The notes beneath the pieces were generated by a model. The model was not told the origin of the DNA and did not search any database. It saw only the letters and a program-made list of their open reading frames with translations. A stretch of DNA of 64,000 nucleotides, taken from the NCBI RefSeq assembly GCF_000156575.1, contig NZ_GG666044.1, positions 1 to 64,000 on the forward strand, written 5' to 3'. The stretch is from Anaerococcus lactolyticus ATCC 51172 (lineage in GTDB: Bacteria > Bacillota > Clostridia > Tissierellales > Peptoniphilaceae). The translations under genes and the position numbers were made by a program. Below are positions 46,301 to 56,500 of the stretch, in pieces; the stretch's first letter is position 1, and each line of letters begins with the position of its first letter.

Positions 46301-46841
46301 TTTGAAATAAGTGTTTTACCTTGATACCGTTATTAATAGTAGGCTCGTAGTTTATATCTGTTGTGCTATTATGTAGCAAGCCTTCTTTTTTGCTAGCATT
46401 TTTTCTTATGAAGTCATAGCTTGCTATATATTCTCCATCTGGCTTTTTGTAGCCCTTAAGTGTTGGTGGATTAACCTTGTAATTTACCTTAGCTTTTTCT
46501 TCATCGCTCGCATTTTCCCCAACACTTGCTACATAGGGTTGACTAGCAAGCTCCATTTCCTCGAGATTGGTTAGTTTTCCAGTTACCGGTCTTTTGTAAG
46601 ACCACATGTATGTATATACACTAGGCTCGTCAGGATTGGTGATGGTATCCCCTTCTTTTAGAACATAAATTTCTTCATTAGGAAGATCATTAATAATCCT
46701 CTTATCCACTAGGGGATACCTCTTGTCTTTATTTATATCATTGTATTCGCTCTCAAATTTTCCTGCGAAAACTGGTGTAATATTTGATGCAACTATAGTT
46801 AGTGAAGTTACAAATGCCAAAATTCTTTTCGCTACTTTCAT
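40008..46841 (-). CDS. Giant repeat-rich cell-wall-anchored surface protein
   Basis: 2277-residue secreted protein. Residues 1-26 are a signal peptide ending ITPVFA. The N-terminal half has several beta-grasp segments of InlB-B/Listeria-Bacteroides type (GYTFxxW, MPAxxITLYAKW) and a Q/N/E-rich linker near 755-795. Residues 1500-2110 hold about four copies of a module of the form PxGYVxVxVxPTdkA...YYVnP...VxIP...FxxW, alternating with Rib-like domains (VKVIYKSGEIYYVDIPVKV). A proline/glycine/aspartate wall-spanning stretch follows, then NPRTG (2242-2246), a hydrophobic segment and a KKNKDEE tail. It is probably attached to peptidoglycan by a class-B-like sortase; an adhesin or stalk role is inferred. 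Its paralogue lies immediately upstream. Confidence 0.92.
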   Translation of the reverse strand: MKVAKRILAFVTSLTIVASNITPVFAGKFESEYNDINKDKRYPLVDKRIINDLPNEEIYVLKEGDTITNPDEPSVYTYMWSYKRPVTGKLTNLEEMELASQPYVASVGENASDEEKAKVNYKVNPPTLKGYKKPDGEYIASYDFIRKNASKKEGLLHNSTTDINYEPTINNGIKVKHLFQSLKDRDLYENLEGEKEIITIQKNAFGEFPKTGQRLKLDNLFNLKFGWPIDYSEMDFVKLKEKIKGFEPERNADNLEIIVPEATNSPFVIYYNRKSFQVKINTDGGTYIPDMTLFYGQTIPSVTEIPKKDGAVFDHWVADKDICIKDKSGEITTIPAKRPIDMTKYQEGFQNAMPAEDITFKAIYKENDKAEYSVEFWVEKADYDDKNPKLDLKDKYEFVGNRVLTGKTGTVPDIANISIDGIAFPDLDKARLNKIYKDSAEFDKYFKYNKALTDSQNQDVSNEKVEDDSGESVYKKVSRTIDATGNTSYKIYFDRQVYTLYFSKLITENDSEGHFWPIITKDGEVYDSKKGNPYSFKARFNQNLQGLWPDPIENVKGYPEGYRSLGWVASTKNKAYSYRDTPPYRLTADDFLDSSDIKDKKKGGYSKTLPLGDNGERPLGEREMCFGIDSSNQSEPYQVEFIMETYPGFEVEGETVEKIRDYPLQYRKFDTPIADYDFTPPDIEGFEPKHKKTRIMYKKDKYDFNELNEEDSDRLEEFKTYLKFIGAPREDVKNYKNLYEKKYKIRFLGQFPEKVENDQEEENQEENNEENNQEGNQEDKNKEENNQEKENVQPIEFDENSYLVFEYLRKSYTINFNNDPRKVRDDTSYKDSEKVSVPYHHPLRWLDGVYNFDYEKSDEENKKAREEYDQEHIIDKKRVPEKPKWVPESWKFLGWSLNPEGTTLVKDGNYTMPAHNITLYAKWGCDTDSKVTFDLGLDAGETSKYMIKPMDLKSSKYEVGDDVRTSIKENKKYKLPIEDETSTSGKQVFIVENGLAIKAPSVPRRPGYDFMGWEHVIFKKDDEGNNTGEVDDSFKEKYGPARQYTFESEIYSDVYLKAIWAKNNLYDVKITDHILDKDLNEDKTETKINILENQREGTFAYYFAKLQGENRTLVPDKDLERAPEKVREAFIQYRDKIKEESESPTDSSDITNEINTYYQNVKVDRVECPMAYNQLQFFYKPYRKREYKVNYLLVDNDADLKDTKKYPTVGKPNSNLTKQIIDQDEISNGNRHFDARNYRLIPGFKLVSKPQTQLVFTVNEENNKLLSINGVDVGDNLENAQVNFYYKDIRLIKDKYDKPPKGYHRISFVAKDHGSFGKDENGKEIKEVHYDVIDGLYFSKVHVPTNNGKKDKNDADLLADPGYQIGSWSQKDNPANGLLDPHTVITRDYTFEISFIDKKYPEIEPIKVFESSKNENGYINDFRPKKADYDKALAEFIKMDNYKSYEILDDEKAIYEKLKEDDVYNSKVSDPEPIKTSIKVKISFKDKTSKEFDIPVLVYKNIYRALDDKGKVNILKKDKFLEGFVKVTVDPTDKAVDKQTKTYYVNQKAYVKIPEANKPVGIKPYIFEKWTVMSNNKETDFDMTKHHKIASEIVIVAKYSTKSKPIPQGVSAETVVTYIGNNPELESYKQAIKAGKLADKKDFTEIEAYEITKEPDVSAEVLDPETKVTNNENKEVYKNYATVKVIYKSGEIYYVDIPVKVLEKVKPVDSETDIPKGYEDYLLVTVDPTENATDRSKSYYRVRKNIEVTIPVNSPTGKEGYTFVKWDKDLTYSFNDNTTIKAIYSHQVPWTPIKPIPEANGGVIETFRGVRPNIDDYRKNVKYTIEVNGEKVEKTLGAKDTLEFIGEVNPDNVDVSTLGDKKVPVKIALEDGTSVLTDLIVRVVDKVYPENTTDPIPEGYVNLYIIPTDDNQDKAQRAYKVHPNVDISISASGNQKADINLPEISPVSGKSFLRWTIQQGLNTNWKAFVDGNYQFNSETNYIVAKFVDNVVLGNPDETRPDVPADFVKVIVKRDKDTLKPKKTIYWVKKDTDVMINEVDESTAQDYVFDGWKYQDGDDENNLKEDANKNFKFSDQSGQVSHKFDKALTVITAKYSKFGVGPNVGGGPVGKGSDDENSGGDTSGGGTDPNPDGDKPSDNKGGDDTPSDDTGTPNPSDPDGGNPGDKPVDKPGDKTGDKPGENPKDKGNNPSQKGGNEIVEIQAKVDQTVKTVGNAAGKIAGSVSATVNSGVAGTKKALAKVLNPRTGIITNYEFYLGLMAASSVGLFFTREKKNKDEE

Positions 46842-46910
46842 TCTTTATCCTTCTTGCATTATAGATTTTTTATTTTTTTATTATACACCCATTTTTTAGG
46901 AAAATATAGA
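46842..46910 (-). promoter_or_regulatory. Promoter region of the 2277-residue surface protein gene
   Basis: A TATAAT within GGTGTATAATAAAA on the minus strand lies about 40 bases before the start codon, with AAGAAGGATAAAG as ribosome binding region. No good -35 box is visible. The same GGTGTATAATAAAA with a similarly placed ATATTTT segment precedes the second giant gene. Upstream (46910-47030) is a very AT-rich block with two related A/T repeats. Confidence 0.6.
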
Positions 46911-47039
46911 TTTTTCATAAAGTTTTTTTGATTTTTTTGTTATTTATCTCGTTTTTTTAGAAAAATATGGTTTTTTTATAAATATTTCTTGGTTTCTCAT
47001 TAAAAAATGCTTATTATTCTAAATATATAGTGGGCAATC

Positions 47040-47160
47040 CTACAAAGACATGCCCCCTCATTCATGAGATATTTATTTTTCGTCAATCATCTCCAGTCAT
47101 TCTGAACGGAGTGAGGAATCTCATGAAGGAAGGCCCCTTAGTTCATGAGATGTCTCGTTT
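47040..47160. repeat. Dispersed intergenic repeat, second locus
   Basis: One and a half copies of the 81-base unit seen at 39661-39900 (GTCATTCTGAACGGAGTGAGGAATCTCATG). It lies between the two giant genes; no coding sequence is supported in this 418-base gap. Confidence 0.75.
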
Positions 47161-47545
47161 GCGCTTACCATGGCGGTGGGCTTGTTATGTTTACGAGGTT
47201 TCCATTTCCAAATTTTCGACAAAAAAAGACCGCAAGCTCTTGCTTACGATCTTTTGATTTTATTCTTCGTCCTTATTCTTTTTATCTCTTGTAAAGAATA
47301 GTCCGACACTTGATGCTGCCATCAATCCTAGGTAGAGTTCATAGCTAGTTATGATACCAGTGTGTGGGTTTAATACCTTGGCTAGGGCTTTCTTTGTACC
47401 GGCTACTCCGCTATTAACAGTTGCTGATACACTTCCTGCAATCTTGCCTGCAGCATTACCTACTGTCTTCACAGTCTGGTCTATCTTCGCTTGGATTTCA
47501 ACTATTTCATTACCACCCTTTTGATTTGGATTCTTTCCTTTGTCT
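47056..47545. repeat. Duplicated 3' cassette, copy 2
   Basis: Near-identical counterpart of 39805-40300, covering the intergenic repeat, terminator and final codons of the larger surface protein. High identity over non-coding DNA indicates recent duplication or gene conversion. Confidence 0.85.
47226..47253 (-). terminator. Terminator of the larger surface protein gene
   Basis: Same twelve-pair hairpin and T-run as at 39974-40001, just after the stop codon. Confidence 0.88.
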
Positions 47546-50500
47546 TTTGGATTATCCTTGTTATTTGGATTGTCCTTATCTTTCGGATTGTCCTTGTTGT
47601 CTGGATTGTCCTTATCTTCTGGCTTGTCGCCTGGTTTGTCCCCTGGTTTATCGCCTGGATTTCCTCCATCAGGATTTTCAGGATTTGGTGTAACAACTCC
47701 TGGGTTGTCACCATCTCCACCTGGAGTAGGTCCTGGAGTTGGGCCTGGTGGTATTATGCAGACATCACATCTAACATACTTAGCACTTATTACAGTCACT
47801 TTTTTGCTAAATGTATGGCCTACTTGTTTGTCATCTTTAAAGAAGCTAAAGTCTTTATCAGGAACTTCTGTCAATTGATTATCAGTTCCTTCTTCATACT
47901 TCCATCCAACAAACATGTAGTCTTTTCTGCTAGCCCCGTCTGTTTCTGGTAAGAAGACATCAGCCTTAGGATTTACCCAATAGATGCTTTCCTTATTATA
48001 AACATCATCTTCACGTTTTACTACTACCTTCACATAGGTATTTGGCCTAGCAATCTCAGTTGTCTTATCAACTTGTCTAATAACACTTGGATAATAAGAT
48101 GCTTTTATAGTAGTCACGTTGTTAGTGAACTGCCTTGGTCCGAATGGGCTTTCAGCTTCATCACTAGCAGTCCATCCCTTTAAGAATCCTCCATCTTTTG
48201 GTGTAACATTCATTTCTGGAATTGTTACGTTAACTTTTGGATTTACATAATATACTTTAATTTCTGGATTTTCAGCATTTTCTGTAGGGTCGACTATGAC
48301 TTTCTTATAATCTTCTGGTGCATCAACCTTGTCAGTAGACTTTGGATCTACAGGAATCAAGTTTTTGTAAATCTTAACTGGGACTTTAACTTCATATTCC
48401 CTACCATCAGTTAACTTTATTTTAACCTTTGCATTTACTATAGTAGATGTCTGGCCAGCTGGAACTTTTGTTTCAGCAGTAGGACCACCTTCTACACCTG
48501 TAACTTCAAATTTATCAGGAGTGATTTCCTCTTTTTCTTCTCCACCAGCTTCATTTTTCTTTGTAATGGTTAGTACAGTTATGCTGTTCTTGTAATCATC
48601 ATAAGTAAGGGTACTACCCTCATAAGTCACGATAGTGTTTGCATCTCTCTTAGGTTCTGGCTTAATATACGTATCATATTGAGCTTTTATTATAGTTTTT
48701 ACTACAAATCTGCCACTTAGTGGCCTATCCCAATGGCTGAAGTTATACTTATCGCCTTTATCATTAATAGCCTTACCTGTTGGGTTTTCTACCGTAATTG
48801 TAACATCCTTCTCAGGATTTACCCAATATGTTTCTGTTTTTGGAATTTTATTTCCTGCTCCATCAACCAAGACAGCATTATCTGTCCTATCGATAACTAC
48901 CTCAACATAGTTTTCAGGAACTTTTGGTTTATCTTCCCCTTCTTTTTGAGGAACAATATTTTCAACCACTGTCACATTTACTGTCACAGTTGTAGTCTTG
49001 CCATTTGGATAGGTGATTTTTAGCTTGGCTTTTGTTTCACCAGTAGTAGATGTATCTGGTCGTCCATCACCATCAAACTCAATCTTTGTTCCTGGTGGCA
49101 AGTTTTCCTTTGATGATGGGTCCTCATCCTTGTAGATATTATTTATGAAATCTCTTGGATTTGGAACTGAGTCCTTTGGTATAATCTTTTCACCTGCTTT
49201 AATGGCTGGTGTTAGAGGTTGTTGGTTTAGTTTGAATTTAGCTTTTATAGTTGTCTTAGCAGCAGTAAAGATATCAGAAATACCATCTTGATATTGTTTG
49301 CTTCCATCTTCTACTTTCCAATATTCAAACTCATAAGTTATATCACTACCTTTAACCTTAGCTCCACTTGGCTTAGCAACTGGTAGGCTTACTTTCTTCT
49401 TAGGATTTACATAGAAAGTTTTTACTTGCTTATCATTTGCTCCTAGTTTTGCCTTATCAGTAGAGTCAACAACTACTTCCACAAATCCAGTTGGTTTTGT
49501 AGTTTTTTCATCGATTTTTTCTACATAATCTTTGCTTACTATAACAGGTACATCAACCACATAGCTAGATCCGTCTGTGTAGTGAACTTTTACTTTTTCA
49601 GTAAATGAACCAGCCTTGTTTGTGTTCACCCTCTTATCTGGATCTTGTTCAATGATAACAACACTATCAACAGTCTTTCCTTCTGGTGGTGTGATTGCCT
49701 TCTTGTAGTCAATGTCTGATAGGCTATCGCCAATGTTTTTGATAATTGTATTAACAGTTGGCTCAAGAGGAGTAATCACCCCAATGTCCTTACTATATGA
49801 AGCAAATATCTTAGTTTCTTTAGTAAAGTTATTTCTATCTCCAGGTTTGATTTCTACCTTTTCATTTTGAGCATCTAGGTAATACCATTTCACAAAAGTA
49901 TATTTGTTATCTGCTGGTGTTGGGTCCTTTTCAGGAATAGCTACTTTCGCATTTGGATTTACATAGTAGACTTTTTCTTGGCTATCTTTTGCCAAATTTG
50001 TTGGCACTAGGGTTACCTTTACAAACTCTTTTAAATAATCGTCGTTATTGACAATATTAGGTTTGTCACCGTTGTTTAGTCCCCTATAAATATTCTTATA
50101 AAGCTTGATTGGCACATCTACTATAACTTTGCTGCCATCTTCTAGACTTAGCTTAGCTTTAATCTTTAATTCTTTTGGACCAGAATCTCCAACAGGACTT
50201 CCGTCTTCTTTTAGCTTATCGTATAGGGCGTCTTTTAGATTAGTAAACTTGTTCCAGTTATCAAGATTTCCTTTGCCAAATTCTATCTTAGTTGGATCTA
50301 ATTTTTCGCCAGCAACTTTAATTTTACCTTTCAAGTCATCTTCTGTTGGCAAGAAATTATTAACAAGAGTTTCACCATCTTTGAATGATTCAAAGGCCTT
50401 TGTTTCTTCAACCTCTATCTTATATCCTTTGATTTCGGTTAGCTTATATGAGTACTTGGCTTTTATTTCTGTATCTACAGTAAATTTAGCTCTGATTGGT

Positions 50501-53500
50501 TTGCCTGTTTTCCACTCATCAGTGTTTGTCTTTGGGCTTGTTACTGCCCATTTTTCAAAGCTTATTTGGTATTCATTTTTACCAAATGTTACTTTTTTGC
50601 CTTCTGGCTCTGTAACAGGGATTGTTACTTCTTCCTTGTTTGTTACCCAGAAAGTCTTTTTGAATGATTCAGTAGCATACTTGTCTGTATCCACTACGAC
50701 CTTGACATACCAGCTTGGAACTCCGTCAGGTTTTTTATCGCCAGTTTGTGGAATCACATTTGCTGTCACATTTTTTTCAGTGTATTGGGCAAATATTTGT
50801 GTGCCATCAGCAAATACTCCACTAACATCAGCATCCTTACCCCAGCTTGTTGAATTAAGCTTCCAACCTGTAAAGGTGTACTGAGTTTCTAGTCCATCAA
50901 CTACTTCTTTCTTACCACTTGGCTGAGCTGGCGTGATTGTGACATTGGTGTTTGGTTTTACATAGAAAACTTCTTCTTTATTTGTCTCATCAGTCGCCTT
51001 GTCTGTTGGCACGAATGTCACTTTGTGATAGCCTACTGGTCTATCATTTAAACTACCATCGGTATTTTTAGCAGGGATTAGGTTATCAAGCTCTTTAAAT
51101 TTGTAAACATACAATTTATCTTTTGTAAAGAATGATGAAAGGAAGCTTGACTTATCTTCCCACTTGCCACCATCAGCTGTGTAACCAGGATTTGGTAGTT
51201 TTTCAATTCCATTTGTTAATGTCTTTACAAAGTCTTTATCAATATTAACATTTGGATTTACATAGAATACCTTATCGCCTTCTTTTAACTTACCATTGTC
51301 ATCTGCCTTAAAGACTACTTTTATATAGCCTTCTGGCTTTTGGTTTTCTGCACCGCTTTTATCCTTGGCTGGGATGTAATCAGGTAATTTTTTGAAAGTT
51401 CCCTTGACAGTGGTGTCTTCGGTGTATTGTTTTTGTGTAGTTGTATCCTTATCCCATTTCTCAAACTCATAGCCTACATTAGCCTTGGTAGTAGGTTGTG
51501 GGATTGTTACATCTGTGTTTGGTTTTACGTAGTAGGTTGTGGTTTCTCCCTTAAGGATTTGACCACCATCACCAACTTCAAAATTAACTGCTACATAGCC
51601 TGCTGGCTTTGGGGTTGAGTCGTTTACTTTTGGAATCACAGCTTTTAATTCATTAAAGCTTGCAGTAATCTCTGTATCCTCGTTATATTGGGTTGGGATT
51701 GTTGCATCTTGGCTCCAAGTACCAAACTCATAACCAGTATTTCCTCTGGCATCTGCAGGTGGAACTAATTTTACATACTTCTTTGGATTTACAAAGTAAG
51801 TTTTTTCTGTAACAGTACCATTTCCACTATTATCAGCCTTAAAGGTTACTGTAACATACTTATCATCTGGTTTATCTGGATTTTGATTTGTTTTTTCAAC
51901 GAAGTCTGGGAGGGTTTTTGCGCTAGCAGTTACAACTATGTCTTGATCTCCAATTACAGTTGTATCAACCTTATCCCACTTATCAAACTTATAACCAGTT
52001 TCTTCTTTGACTGATGGGTAACCATATTTTGTAGCATTATCCTTAATTGCCTTTAATGTGAGAACATGTCCACTCGCATCTTTTGCATTTTTCTTAACGT
52101 AGTAATACTTAACATTTTCTAGGCTCAAGCCTTCTTTTGCTTCAAAGCTTACTCTTACATAACCTTCTGGTCTTGTCATTGGTTCTTTAGGGTCATATGA
52201 GATTATATTTTCATCATTTGTCCATTGGGCTATGGCTTTCTCATCTTTTGTTAATGTGATAGTTTCGCCTGGTTGATATGTTCTTTCTCCAACCTTCCAA
52301 CCAATAAACTTGGCATCTGCCTTTGTTATACCACTAGCTGAGGCTAGTTTTGTGCTTTCACCATGAGTTACCTTCTCATCATTAGGCTTAATTCCAGTAC
52401 CACCATTGAGGTCATAGGTCAATGTAACTTTCTTTTTCTCAAATTTAGCTACAAATTCCTTATCACCTTTGATTGGTTTATTTTGATCTAAGTCTTCAAC
52501 CCATTCTTTAAATGTATAATCTTTATCAGCTATGGTTGCTGGTACTGCAAGTTCTTTTTCTCCTGCTGTTTGGCCATCTGCTAAGACTTTTAGTTTTATA
52601 TTAGCGTCTGGATTTACATAGTAGACTTTTTTATCTGCCTTTCCAAATAATTTACCATTTTCAGCTGTCCTAAAGGTTACTGTTACATAGCCGGCTGGCT
52701 TTTCTTGGTTTTCTTTGGTTTTTTCTACTATATCATCTGACTTATCAAAGTTAAATACAAATTCTGTTTTGTCAGCAAATGTGCCTTTTAATTTTTTGTC
52801 CGCTTCATTAGTCCAATTTTCTCCATTTACTATATAGCCTGTATTTGGGGTCTTTTTAATAGCTTTTGCAGTATCTGTCAAGTCGACTTCTACTTCTGGG
52901 CTTACGTAGTAGACAAAGTTTCCGGTTAGTGTTTGTTCAAATTTTCCACCTTCGCCTGGTTTGAAGGTTACTTTGACATAATTATCCATAGCATCTCTTG
53001 GTTTTGATCCATCAGAGTTTGCTGGGATTATGTTTTTGTGAACTTCTACTGGGATTATGACTGGGTTGTCATTTGTTCCTTCGGTTGAGCCGTCTTTGTA
53101 TTTAATAGTTACTTTGGCTTCTGACTTACCAACTGTCTTTCCATCTGGTTTTGAAATTACTGTTATAGATTCAATTACCTTACCAGTTGGTGGTGTAATT
53201 TTTTCTTTTAATATATCTTCAGTTATCTCTTTGCCCTCAGGTGTGTCGAGCTTAGTTGTATCTGCTGGCTTAGTTGCACCAAATTCTTCATCGTATGCTG
53301 CTTCGATTACAGTTACCTTGTCTGTGTATTTGTTTTTAGCTAGGTCAATTTTTGTTGGTGGGTTTACAGCTGTTAAGGTGTTATCGTCTACACCAGTCTT
53401 AACCTTTTGCCATTCTTTGAATTTGTAAGTTACTTTCTTTTTACCAGCGTTTGGAACGTCAATTTCTTGGTTAGCCTTACCTGTTGGGGTTGCGACTATT

Positions 53501-56500
53501 ATTTCTACATTCTTACTAGGGTTTACCCAGAAAGTTCTTTCAAAAACTTCAGTCGCCTTGTCTGTTGTCCTTACAATTACTTTGACAAAGGTGTCTGGCA
53601 CGTCTGGCTTATCTTTTCCTTTTTCTTGCTCAACCACATCATCAGATTTCCTTGGGCTTATTACTGTTTCTTCTGTGAACATATGACGTTTTTCAAAGTC
53701 AAATTTACCATTTTCTGCCTTGTTTTCGTTTTGTTTAACTATATCAGCTGTCCAATTTATAAATGTTGAAGAGCCGTCTGGATTAACTTTTGGGATATTT
53801 ACCCAAGCATTTGGATTGACGTAGTAGACCTTGTTGTCCTTGGCTGTCATGTCGCCTGTTGGAGCAACTGTGACTTTTACATAGTTACCTGTAATCTCTT
53901 TTAGGTCGCCTTCTTCTGCTTGGCTTAGGTATATAGGCTTATCTCCATTACCGTTTAGGGCTTCGTAGACGTTTTTGTAGACCTTGATTGGGATTTCAAG
54001 GTCCATGTCTTTTTTATTGCCCTTAAATTTGACTTTTGCCTTGACAGTCACTTTACGAACAACTTCTTTAGCATCTGCGTTGCCAGCTTCTTCTACTAAT
54101 TTGAAAACTTGCTCATCACTTGTTAATTCATTTCCAGCTTCGTCGTATAGCTTTATTTCAGTTCCTTCTGGAAGAGCTTTTTTCTCACCATTTTTATAGT
54201 AAACTATTTTTTCCTTTAACTTTTCTATAGTTGGAGCAAAATCATTTGTCCAAGTATTGTTAGGGTCTTTGAAGGATTCTGTAGTTACTAATTCCTTAGC
54301 CACTACGTCTTCCCAATTAAAATAGGCAGTGAATACGTAATAATCTTTATCTTCCTTATCGATAGTGGTGTTTTCATTTAACAATTGTTTATTATCCCAT
54401 TTCACAAACATCTTGCCACTATCTGGGGTGATGTAGTACTTGTCGGCTTCCTTTGTTTCTCCATCTTTTAATTCTTTTGGTACTGGAAGGTGGTCTGATT
54501 TTAGTCCCTTGATTACATCGTAATTAAGTTCTGTAATATCATTGCCCTTATCATCCTTACCAAAAGAGCCACCCTTGTCTGCCTTGAAGGTCACTCTTAC
54601 ATAACCATCTGGAACTGGGTCGTCTTTTGGCACTTCGATTATCCTTACGTCCTTATAATAGAAGAATATTTGGTCTAATCTTGTGCCGTTTATGCCCAAA
54701 AGTTCATTTGTTTCTTCATCTACATCAAAGAAGAGTTGCTGTTGTGGGTCGCTTGTTAGCTTCCAACCAGCGATTGGTCTGTAGTTTCTAGCATCGTAGT
54801 AGCGATTACCATTTGTAACAGGTTCTGGTTTTACAATCTGATAATCTTTAATAATGGATTCTAATTCTAATTTCTTAGCTTCTAATTTCTCTTTGTTCTT
54901 CTTGTTTGCTTCAAGGAGCTCATCTCCTGTTAATCCTTCAGTAGAAATAAGTTCCAAGCCTTTCAAGTCTTTAAGGAAGTTTTCAACTTTTTCCTTACCC
55001 CTTTCATCTATATAGTTGACCTTGTACTCACGTTGTCTAAATGGTCTATAGAAGAATTTGAAGACATTATTATCTTTTGCTTTAGGGTTATCTATCATTT
55101 GGCTTGGCTTGCCAGGGGCTGGAATCTTTTCTGGTTCTACCCTAAAGGTCTGGAAGTAGGAGTTGTTTAATTTTACTCTTCCATTGTATTCTTCGTACTC
55201 TGTTTTTAGTTTTTCAGGCAATTTTTTAAGTTCGTCATTAGTTGCTAGGATATATTGACCGTTTTTGTTATTAGCTGTTGCTGAAACTAGGTAGCCTGAT
55301 CTCTGATCTTCGAGTGTGCCTTCCCCTTTCCTATCTAATTTAAAGTCCTTGTCCAAATAATAGTGATTGATAGCTACATCCACTCTTTGGTTTGGCACCC
55401 AAATTGCCTTTAGATATACTGGTGCTACAACGTCGTTACCGAAGGAGTATAATTCTGGAACCTTATAAGTTTCTCTGTAAGAGTTGTCTATTTCGTCTGT
55501 GTAATCACCTTTTGCATTTTTCTTATAGTGAACTACTTCCCAACCCATAAAGTCGTAGCCTTTTCTTGTAGGCTTCTTAGGTTCTACAAGTTTTTGCCTT
55601 TGAATAACTGTAAAGACTTGATTGTCTCCATCATTGGCTTCTTTTTTCGCATAGGTGTTTATTTCTTCTTGACCTATGTCACCTTCTTGAATCTTTTTGC
55701 GGCTTGTAGTTAAATTTTCTTCCTTAATATTTCTTAAATTTCCACCATTAGGGTCGAAAGTTACCTTCCACTTGTAGTCAGGTTCGCCCCATTTTGCGTA
55801 TAGATTAAGTGGGTGAGTTGGCATTGTTTCTTTTGGATTTTCCCAAATAAGCTTATTTCCAGCAGGGTCTAGGGCCCAACCCTTAAATACCATTTGATCG
55901 GAAAGGTCATCCGGTCTCTTAACTTTTAACTTGCCATCTTTTGGATCTTTAAAGACAAGGTCAGTAAGGCCTAACTTTTTTAAATTTTCTGGATCATCCA
56001 ATAAGTTTTTTGGGTCTTCTTTAAAATATTCTTTATCATCTCTATCTAGATTTGAATCTACCAAATCAGGGCTTAAAACCTTTAGTGGAAATTCGTAGAA
56101 GGTTTCTAATGAGTTAGTAGGCTTAAAATAACTATCATCTCTAGTTATTGATGGGTCGTAGTTGAACCTTAGTGGGTACTTGTTACGTTTGTAATGGAAT
56201 TGAAGGTAGCCATTTTCTGTAAATGCTTGGCCACCTTCCTTTACGTCGTCCCATTCGTCGGAATCGCTAAAAAAGTGTTGTATAAAGTCCAGCTGGCCGA
56301 TGGGAAGTTTGATTCCATTGTTGTTATAGTATGTCCCACAATTGTTTTGTGTGATTTCATCACGCTCATCGTTTAGTTCACCTATTCTATCTTCGTCAAC
56401 ACGTCCATCTTCCTCACTACCCTCTTTGATTACTGGCCATGCTTTCATAGGTTCATATCCATAAGGAGTAAAGCCTGTAACTAAAGGGTATTTGTGGCCA

